Below, one piece after another: positions 1 through 4,651 of a DNA stretch of 5,778 nt (positions are counted from its first letter, which is position 1; the number at the start of each line of letters is the position of its first letter). The DNA is from an uncultured Akkermansia sp. (GTDB lineage Bacteria; Verrucomicrobiota; Verrucomicrobiia; Verrucomicrobiales; Akkermansiaceae): positions 1 through 5,778 of the forward strand of contig CAJGCY010000155.1 of assembly GCA_904501955.1 (NCBI GenBank). The letters run 5' to 3'. Position numbers and translations under genes: made by a program. Below the pieces are notes generated by a model, which saw only the letters and a list, made by a program, of their open reading frames with translations, was not told the origin of the DNA and did no database searches.

Positions 1-85
1 AATTTGCGGGGAATGGATGGGGCACGACTGCTGTCGGCCTCCTCAGCTCCGCTTCGTCGGACTCCAATACCTTTTTTCGCTTATA

Positions 86-121
86 CCCAAGGTTACGCTG
101 CTGACGCAGCTCCACCTTGGG
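86..121. repeat. Nested inverted repeat (hairpin 1 of the 5' repeat region)
   Basis: CCCAAGGT (86-93) pairs perfectly with ACCTTGGG (114-121). Inside it GCTGC (97-101) pairs with GCAGC (106-110) around the loop TGAC. Two stems on the same axis are typical of palindromic intergenic repeats. Neither strand has a T tract after the stem, so an intrinsic terminator is not supported. Confidence 0.6.
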
Positions 122-134
122 CTATTACACTTTC

Positions 135-151
135 GCCCCGCGTGGCGGGGC
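135..151. repeat. GC-rich inverted repeat (hairpin 2 of the 5' repeat region)
   Basis: GCCCCGC (135-141) and GCGGGGC (145-151) form a perfect 7 bp stem with a 3 nt GTG loop. On the - strand the stem is followed by GAAAGTGTAATAG and on the + strand by TTCGAATTCC; neither is a convincing T tract. It lies 13 nt from hairpin 1 and probably belongs to the same element. Confidence 0.6.
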
Positions 152-270
152 TTCGAATTCCGCTCGCTGACGCTCGCAATCTGATTTTCAAATTTCGATT
201 TATCGTACCGTACCAACAGCTGAATCGCCCTCGGCGCAAAACAGAGTCTTAAACCACGCATACTTTACCA

Positions 271-299
271 TTGACAAGTGAGAGCAAGTGCGTTAGATT
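271..299 (+). promoter_or_regulatory. Sigma70-type promoter of the TM2-domain gene
   Basis: A perfect -35 box TTGACA (271-276) is followed, after exactly 17 nt, by TAGATT (294-299), which matches the -10 consensus at 4 of 6 positions. The expected transcription start is about 305-307, so the ATG at 312 would have a leader of only about 5-7 nt. Confidence 0.65.
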
Positions 300-311
300 G
301 CAAGTCAGGTG

Positions 312-590
312 ATGCCAACAACGAAAAATTCAGAAGAGGTGGATGACAGCTCCGAGCAGAGGGCTTGGGTGGCCATGGTGCTCGCGTGCTTGGGGTTCAT
401 CGGGTTATGCGGGCTGCACCGTTTTTACGTAGGGCGCATATGGAGTGCTCTGCTACAGCTTGCTACCTTAGGAGGATTGGGGGTATGGCAGGTGGTGGAT
501 ATGGTGCGCATCGGTCTCGGGCGCTTTGAGGATGAAGACTACTTACGCTTGGAGTGGGGGAACCGAGAACTACCTGTCGACAAGCAATAA
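312..590 (+). CDS. TM2 domain-containing small membrane protein
   Basis: A 92-residue protein with a hydrophilic acidic N-terminus (residues 1-17), a first membrane segment at about 19-36, the family motif HRFYVGR (36-42), and a second segment at about 43-66 with LLQLATLGGLGVWQ and the conserved Asp63 of VVDMVRI. This is the typical TM2 arrangement of two helices joined by a short polar turn. The molecular function of bacterial TM2 proteins is generally unknown; they sit in the cytoplasmic membrane. I chose ATG 312. A GTG one codon earlier (309) is in frame and possible, and ATG 375 would cut into the first helix. There is no properly spaced Shine-Dalgarno; AGGTG lies directly against the start codon. 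A strong promoter sits just upstream. The gene converges on ppk, with 8 bp between the stop codons. Confidence 0.88.
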   Translation: MPTTKNSEEVDDSSEQRAWVAMVLACLGFIGLCGLHRFYVGRIWSALLQLATLGGLGVWQVVDMVRIGLGRFEDEDYLRLEWGNRELPVDKQ

Positions 591-598
591 GCCCATAC

Positions 599-2677
599 TC
601 ACTTGGGGCGGTGCGGCTCCAACGTCTGGCGTGAGGCGAGCTCATGAGAGCGGGCGGATTCTTGCGCCAGCTCATGCAAATGCAGCTGCATGGAAAATGG
701 TTTGGAGCGAGGGGCCGGCGTGACGGGCACGGAGGTACCATCCGCCCGGATGACATAGGCCTGCGTATTATCACTGAAGCAGGCATCCAAAATACCGAGC
801 ACGCGCTCCGCAAGTTCACGGTTTTCGATGGGCACCATCAACTCCACGCGGCGGTCCAGGTTGCGGCTCATCCAGTCCGCGCTGGCCATGTACACCAAGG
901 GGCTGCCCGCATTGCCGAAGCAGAAGATGCGCGCATGCTCCAAATAGCGGTCCACAATGCTGACAATACGCGTGCGCACCTGCCCTGTCGGCGTGTTCGG
1001 CGTCCAGCAGCAAATACCGCGGATGTTGAGGCTGATGCGCACCCCGGCCTGCGAGGCCTCTTCGAGCGCCTCCATGATTTCCCGGTCATTCAGGGAGTTC
1101 ATCTTCGCGCGAATCTCCGCCACCTCGCCCCGCTTGGCGCGGGCGGCTTCCATGCGGATGAGCTCCAGCAGGCGCTCCTTCATCAGCGTAGGGCTGGAGA
1201 AGAGGCTGCGGTAGCGCATGAGGCGGGTCAACCCGGTCACGGAATTGAAGAATTGTGAGGCATCCGCCCCCAAATTTTCATTACAGGTGAGCAGGTTCAA
1301 ATCGCTGTATATCTTCGCCGTATTCTCATTGTAATTTCCCGTGCCGAAGTGGCAATAACGCCGCAAGGTGCCGTTTTCACGGCGAACAACGAGGGTAATT
1401 TTGGCATGAGTCTTAAAGCCCTTCACCCCGTACACCACCTGCACACCGGCACGCTGCAACAGCTCCGCCTGACCGAGGTTGTGGCTTTCATCGAAACGCG
1501 CCTTGAGCTCCACCAGCACCGTCACCTGCTTGCCGGACTCCGCGGCGCGGCACAGGGCACGTATAAAGCGAGAGTTATCCGCCGTGCGGTACAACACCTG
1601 CTTAATGGCCAGCACATCAGCATCTTGCGCGGCTTCTTCCACAAAGCGCACCACGGGTTCATAGCTCTCGAAGGGGTTGTGTATCAGGATATCCCCCTGC
1701 GCGATGTTCTCAAACATGCTCAGCGAGGGGTCCACCACGGCGGAGGGCGCAGGCGCCCAAGACTCCACTTTCAGGTGCTCATTACCCGGGCCATAGGCAA
1801 GCGTGCCGAAATCCACCAAGCGCAAGGGGCCGGGTACGCGGTAGGTGGAGAACTCATCCGCCCCCACCAATGCAGCAATGCGCGCCGCAAAGGCCGTAGG
1901 AGTATCCGCCGGGAGCTCCAAGCGCACGCAATCCGAGAATTTGCGCGCCACCAGTACGGCTTCCATCTCTTGCGCAAAGTTGCCGCCCTCCTCTTCCGCC
2001 ACGGCAATATCGCCGTTACGCGTCACGCGCAAGGGGCTGCTGTTCACAATAATCTCCCCGGGGAAAAGATGCCCCAAGAACTCTTGCACCAGTGCTTCCT
2101 GCAGCACATAGGCATCTTTGCCCAAGGCTGCGGAGTGCACCAAGCGCGGCAAACTATCCGGCAGCACCACGGCTACAAAGCGCGTGATCTCTGAGCATTC
2201 TTCACGCAACTCCACCCCGAGGATGATGCTCAGGTTCGGCAAAACGGGAGGGTGCTCCACCTCCATGGCAAGGGGGGTGAGCACCGGGGCAATGTTGTTG
2301 AGGAAGTGCTCTTCAAGCGCGGCATACTGGGTTTCCGACAACTCACTGATAGCAATGGGGCTGATGCCCGCGCGCTGCATTTGCGGCATGAGCTCATGGT
2401 TCATCAGCATGTACTGGTCCGCCACCATACGGGCGGAGCGCATGCGTATCACCTCCAACTGCTCACTGGCAGAAAGCCCCGTGAGATCAGGCGTATTTTT
2501 GCCGCTCTGCCTCAGCAGCATCAACCCACCGACGCGCACTTGGAAGAACTCATCCAAGTTACTGGCCGTGATGGAAAGAAACTTCACGCGTTCCAAAAGC
2601 GGTAGCTCCCGGCGGTATGCTTGGTCAAGCACACGCTGGTTGAACTCCAGCCATGAGATTTCGCGGTTAATATACAT
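599..2677 (-). CDS. ppk1: Polyphosphate kinase 1
   Basis: This 692-residue enzyme reversibly transfers the terminal phosphate of ATP to long-chain inorganic polyphosphate, a phosphate and energy store linked to stress survival; PPK1 is usually associated with the inner membrane. The length matches the family (about 690). The N-domain opens with INREISWLEFNQRVL and has SNLDEFFQVR with Asn40, matching the ATP-contacting Asn of the E. coli enzyme. Arg364 (LYRTADNSR) and Arg394 (KARFDESHN) match the metal/phosphate-binding arginines. His424 in KTHAK corresponds to the phosphorylated His435 of E. coli, followed by HFGTGNYNENTAKIYSDL (443-460). His581 (YLEHARIFCF) matches the second essential histidine, followed by ADWMSRNLDRR (600-610). 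Nothing essential is missing. The roughly 45-residue C-terminal tail is slightly divergent. No ppx, phoU or pst gene and no recognisable Pho box lie next to it. The start has no clear Shine-Dalgarno, but MYINRE is the usual family N-terminus. Confidence 0.97.
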   Translation of the reverse strand: MYINREISWLEFNQRVLDQAYRRELPLLERVKFLSITASNLDEFFQVRVGGLMLLRQSGKNTPDLTGLSASEQLEVIRMRSARMVADQYMLMNHELMPQMQRAGISPIAISELSETQYAALEEHFLNNIAPVLTPLAMEVEHPPVLPNLSIILGVELREECSEITRFVAVVLPDSLPRLVHSAALGKDAYVLQEALVQEFLGHLFPGEIIVNSSPLRVTRNGDIAVAEEEGGNFAQEMEAVLVARKFSDCVRLELPADTPTAFAARIAALVGADEFSTYRVPGPLRLVDFGTLAYGPGNEHLKVESWAPAPSAVVDPSLSMFENIAQGDILIHNPFESYEPVVRFVEEAAQDADVLAIKQVLYRTADNSRFIRALCRAAESGKQVTVLVELKARFDESHNLGQAELLQRAGVQVVYGVKGFKTHAKITLVVRRENGTLRRYCHFGTGNYNENTAKIYSDLNLLTCNENLGADASQFFNSVTGLTRLMRYRSLFSSPTLMKERLLELIRMEAARAKRGEVAEIRAKMNSLNDREIMEALEEASQAGVRISLNIRGICCWTPNTPTGQVRTRIVSIVDRYLEHARIFCFGNAGSPLVYMASADWMSRNLDRRVELMVPIENRELAERVLGILDACFSDNTQAYVIRADGTSVPVTPAPRSKPFSMQLHLHELAQESARSHELASRQTLEPHRPK

Positions 2678-2721
2678 GCTCGTTGATGGAAAAAAACGCG
2701 GCAGAGCCTTGCTTGCCCGTC

Positions 2722-2750
2722 ATTGTAGCAAAATACACATGCGCCTGCAA
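2722..2750 (-). promoter_or_regulatory. Candidate ppk1 promoter
   Basis: Read on the - strand, TTGCAG (2750-2745) lies 17 nt upstream of TACAAT (2727-2722), which matches the -10 consensus at 5 of 6 positions. The -35 box is weak (3 of 6). Transcription would begin near 2715, giving ppk1 a leader of about 38 nt. The -35 overlaps the left arm of the hairpin at 2740-2774. Confidence 0.4.
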
Positions 2751-2774
2751 GCCGTAACTTAGCATGCAGGCGCA
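2740..2774 (-). terminator. Hairpin, probable terminator of the lipoprotein operon
   Basis: TGCGCCTGCA (2740-2749) and TGCAGGCGCA (2765-2774) form a perfect 10 bp stem with a 15 nt loop, 43 nt past the stop codon of the downstream lipoprotein gene. On the - strand the stem is followed by TGTGTATTTTG, a poor T tract. Termination is plausible from position and stem strength. A regulatory structure upstream of ppk1 is the alternative. Confidence 0.5.
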
Positions 2775-2816
2775 CTATGGTGCAAAAACTCAGGCTCTCA
2801 GCCCCCGGGGAGGTGC

Positions 2817-3584
2817 TTAATCCACGGAATAATCAGTGGGGTTGCCCTTACGTGCTTCCAGCCCCTTTTTCATATTCTCGCGCATGCGCACCGCCTGCGA
2901 GGCATTGTACCCCTCAGCAGTGAAGCTGGGCTTATGTTCATTCCAATGCGAATCAAGGCGCACAGTAGCCCAGTGCTCAATGGGGTAGCGGTGCCCCTCA
3001 GGGTACACCTTCTCCAGCCACTCGGTGGAATCCGGGCGGTCCAACCAGTCATCCAAATCGAGAGAGGTGCCACTCATCACCACCAAACGCCCGGCGTTTT
3101 TCCACGCATCCAGCACCCACACGTTCGGCCACTCCGCATCTTTCGCGCACAGGTAAACACAATTATGCTCACTGCCGGTCTTCTGGTCACGCACGCAGCA
3201 CCCCACCTTGAAAAACTGCAACGGGCGGCGGCGCAGCTCGCGGAACATATCATGCTGGTAGTGCCAGCACAAGCCACGCTCCAAACGGCCGGGGGTGTTC
3301 ACCAGCACATTGTTGCGCCATGCGGGCCAGCGCTCCGGCTTATTGATTCGGCCGATGGATTCGGCCCCCTTATATGCCGTATCCGCCAGCCAGCGGGCCT
3401 CCGCCTGCGCCTCCGGCAAGCTACGCTGAGCCTCCGGTAATAACTGTATCAACGCATTGCACAACTCCGTGCGCTTTTCCACAATATGAGGCGTATCCGC
3501 ATACCCCACAGGCGGAGCCGTTTGGCATGCGGTAAACAACAAGCTGCCACACAGCAGCACCAGTGCAGTTATCTTATCATTCAT
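2817..3584 (-). CDS. Predicted transglutaminase-like lipoprotein (second of a tandem pair)
   Basis: A 255-residue exported lipoprotein. A signal peptide (residues 1-19, hydrophobic ALVLLCGSLL) ends in FTA-Cys20; Phe at -3 is less usual, but the site is clear. Gln at +2 suggests the outer membrane. I do not recognise a named family. The core has Cys106 in RGLCWHYQHDM at the start of a likely helix, then His140 in SEHNCVY and Asp159 in WVLDAW. This order, with Trp after the Cys and a strand-like WVLD around the Asp, resembles the Cys-His-Asp triad of transglutaminase-like/papain-fold enzymes; that is my inference. Further conserved blocks are EARWLADTAYK (62-72), GCCVRDQ (128-134) and GHRYPIEHW (197-205). 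It is the second gene of a two-gene operon: its ATG overlaps the TGA of the upstream paralogue by one base, so translational coupling is likely, which fits the absence of a Shine-Dalgarno. Substrate unknown. Confidence 0.85.
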   Translation of the reverse strand: MNDKITALVLLCGSLLFTACQTAPPVGYADTPHIVEKRTELCNALIQLLPEAQRSLPEAQAEARWLADTAYKGAESIGRINKPERWPAWRNNVLVNTPGRLERGLCWHYQHDMFRELRRRPLQFFKVGCCVRDQKTGSEHNCVYLCAKDAEWPNVWVLDAWKNAGRLVVMSGTSLDLDDWLDRPDSTEWLEKVYPEGHRYPIEHWATVRLDSHWNEHKPSFTAEGYNASQAVRMRENMKKGLEARKGNPTDYSVD

Positions 3585-4363
3585 CAGTAATTAATCAAGG
3601 AGCCGGGGTGCTTCTTGCGCCCGCGTTCTACATTCTTCATCATGCTCTCCAGCTGAGGAGCCCCTTCTGCTTCAGGTGACCAAGATTCTATGTAATTTGC
3701 CGGCATGCCGAACAAGGAAAGCTCATACCACTTGCGCTTAGCGCGTATCTTGAGCCAATGCTCCACCGGGTAATTGTGCCCTTCCGTATAAAATTGACTG
3801 AGCATCACGGTATAGCCGGGGGCATCCGCCCAATCTTTTCTGTCCAGCGTGCGGGCATCACTTACCTGCAAGCGCCCGTTCCATATCCACGGGTCGAGCA
3901 CCCATGCATTCGGCCAAGCCGCCTGTTTGGGGCTGATGTACACGCAATTGTGCTCACTGCCCTTGCCTTGGTCTCGCACACAGCAGCCGATGCGGAAGAA
4001 CTTCAACGAGCGGCGGCGCAGCTCACGGTACATGTCATGCTGGTAGTGCCAGCACAGCCCACGATCCTGCAAACGCGCATTCACCAAGTAATTTCCCGCC
4101 CAGCCGGGAAAGTTAGAATCATTCACGCGTGAAATACCGGCTGCTGCCTTATACGAGGTATCCGCCAGCCAGCGCGCTTCCTCTCGAGCCTCCGCCAGCT
4201 CCTGTTGCTCTGCCGGCAAGAGCTTCAGCAGATTTTCGCACAAGGTATTACGGCGCTCCACTACCACCGGCGAATCCGGGTACGTAATGGAAGGTGGGCT
4301 ACATGCACTCAGGCCAACGGCTGCCAGCACGCAGCCCAATATTCTGTGTAAGCATCTCATCAT
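3584..4363 (-). CDS. Predicted transglutaminase-like lipoprotein (first of a tandem pair)
   Basis: A 259-residue lipoprotein, paralogous to its downstream neighbour. The signal peptide (1-20) ends in a standard lipobox LSA-Cys21, and Ser at +2 suggests outer-membrane sorting. Across a 59-residue core starting at Arg101, 45 positions are identical to the neighbour by my hand alignment. The putative triad is Cys104 (RGLCWHYQ), His138 (SEHNCVY) and Asp157 (WVLDPW). Cys-to-His (34) and His-to-Asp (19) spacings are the same in both proteins. WVLDPW is especially close to the W..(V/L)DP segment carrying the catalytic Asp in transglutaminase-like domains. The C-terminal thirds diverge, so the two copies may act on different substrates. 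ATG 4363 is followed by a second ATG (4360); either could be used, and there is no Shine-Dalgarno. A strong promoter ends 12 nt before the start. The alternative is a structural lipoprotein with coincidental residues. Confidence 0.85.
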   Translation of the reverse strand: MMRCLHRILGCVLAAVGLSACSPPSITYPDSPVVVERRNTLCENLLKLLPAEQQELAEAREEARWLADTSYKAAAGISRVNDSNFPGWAGNYLVNARLQDRGLCWHYQHDMYRELRRRSLKFFRIGCCVRDQGKGSEHNCVYISPKQAAWPNAWVLDPWIWNGRLQVSDARTLDRKDWADAPGYTVMLSQFYTEGHNYPVEHWLKIRAKRKWYELSLFGMPANYIESWSPEAEGAPQLESMMKNVERGRKKHPGSLINY

Positions 4364-4375
4364 GACGGGACGCGG

Positions 4376-4404
4376 ATTCTACCACACTTTTTTCGTTATG
4401 GCAA
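4376..4404 (-). promoter_or_regulatory. Strong promoter of the lipoprotein operon
   Basis: On the - strand, TTGCCA (4404-4399, 5 of 6 to consensus) is separated by 17 nt from TAGAAT (4381-4376, 5 of 6), and TGG immediately before the -10 makes it an extended -10 element. The predicted start of transcription, about 4369, leaves a leader of only about 6 nt before ATG 4363. The spacing between -10 and ATG is 12 nt, the same as at the TM2 gene. Confidence 0.7.
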
Positions 4405-4427
4405 GCAATTACAGCGCCCTACCCTAT

Positions 4428-4435
4428 CCCCCCCC
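4428..4435. repeat. C8 homopolymer upstream of the lipoprotein promoter
   Basis: Eight consecutive C on the + strand (G8 on the - strand) end 24 bp upstream of the -35 box of the lipoprotein operon. Runs of this length can vary by slippage. An effect on the promoter is possible but not shown by the sequence. It also marks roughly where the DNA turns AT-rich. Confidence 0.5.
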
Positions 4436-4520
4436 ACTCAAGCATGTCGCTTTCTTGCTTTGCATCCACTCAATCGGAATATTTTCCTCTCTAAAATGTA
4501 AAATTTTCAATATAAAGTAT

Positions 4521-4527
4521 GGAGGAG
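4521..4527 (+). promoter_or_regulatory. Strong Shine-Dalgarno before a 22-codon ORF
   Basis: GGAGGAG lies 5 nt before ATG 4533. It is the best ribosome binding site in the window; the other visible starts have none. TATAAA at 4511-4516 could be a -10 box, but no good -35 was seen. Confidence 0.45.
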
Positions 4528-4532
4528 CAATT

Positions 4533-4601
4533 ATGGAGTATGATATCCCATCGCACCAAATAAAATTTGGTGGGCATATTGGAGTTCACTACTCTTTCTA
4601 A
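4533..4601 (+). CDS. Small ORF, 22 codons; possible beta-barrel C-terminal remnant
   Basis: The peptide starts MEYDIPSHQI and ends HIGVHYSF. It has a strong, well-spaced Shine-Dalgarno. The end resembles the last strand of an outer-membrane beta-barrel: Phe at -1, Tyr at -3, Val at -5 and Ile at -7, the pattern recognised by the BAM machinery. The frame stays open upstream, where about 15 residues (KCKIFNIKYGGAI) could be the end of another strand. Two readings compete: a real tiny gene, or the 3' remnant of a lost outer-membrane protein gene whose internal GGAGGAG mimics a ribosome site. I lean slightly to the remnant. Nothing beta-barrel-like is visible upstream of about 4480. Confidence 0.3.
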   Translation: MEYDIPSHQIKFGGHIGVHYSF

Positions 4602-4613
4602 CAACCGTGTTTC

Positions 4614-4651
4614 ATTACCCATGGGGGGGGGGGAGCCTCCCCGTGGGTAAT
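4614..4651. terminator. Long hairpin with G11 tract between convergent ORFs; probable terminator
   Basis: ATTACCCA (4614-4621) pairs with TGGGTAAT (4644-4651). The stem continues through a T-G wobble and G-C pairs between the 11-G run (4623-4633) and CCTCCCC (4636-4642), giving about 16 pairs. Its right arm touches the stop codon of the Sel1 gene (TGA 4653-4651), and its left arm starts 12 nt past the small + strand ORF, so it could end transcripts from both sides. Neither side has a clear T tract, so efficiency as an intrinsic terminator is uncertain. Confidence 0.5.

Larger units (their letters stand above)
1..250. repeat. Structured intergenic repeat-like region, no convincing gene
   Basis: This 5' segment has open frames on both strands (about 82 and 72 codons), but neither has a recognisable domain, ribosome binding site or protein-like composition. 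What it shows is structure: an imperfect direct repeat GTCGGcCTCC (33-42) and GTCGGaCTCC (56-65), a nested hairpin at 86-121, a GC-rich hairpin at 135-151, and a direct repeat CGCTCGC (161-167 and 171-177). The density of small stems and the switch to AT-rich DNA after about 178 resemble an interspersed palindromic repeat unit found between genes. I infer a multicopy intergenic element. Copy number cannot be judged from one window, and the left boundary may lie outside it. Confidence 0.45.

Noticed and set aside
4..252. Open frames on both strands in the 5' region (82 and 72 codons)
   Set aside because: They run through the hairpins and repeats, have no domain, and look like repeat-derived frames rather than genes.
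603..622. Hairpin TTGGGG...CTCCAA as bidirectional terminator for TM2 and ppk1
   Set aside because: Only six pairs including a wobble, inside the ppk1 coding end, with no T tract on either side.
680..691. 12 bp palindrome ATGCAGCTGCAT as an operator
   Set aside because: It lies within the ppk1 coding sequence near the C-terminus, far from any start. Chance plus coding constraint is enough.
644..1258. + strand open frame (204 codons) antisense to the ppk1 3' half
   Set aside because: It is a shadow of ppk1: biased composition, no recognisable motif, no promoter or Shine-Dalgarno.
1349..2194. Long + strand open frame (281 codons) antisense to ppk1
   Set aside because: It lies fully inside the well-supported ppk1 gene. 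It is rich in His, Arg and Gln, as expected for an antisense shadow of GC-rich coding DNA, with no domain or ribosome site.
4287..4601. 104-codon + strand ORF ending with the 22-codon peptide
   Set aside because: Its first part is antisense to the start and promoter of the lipoprotein operon and reads as random sequence. Only the last 22-40 codons look meaningful.
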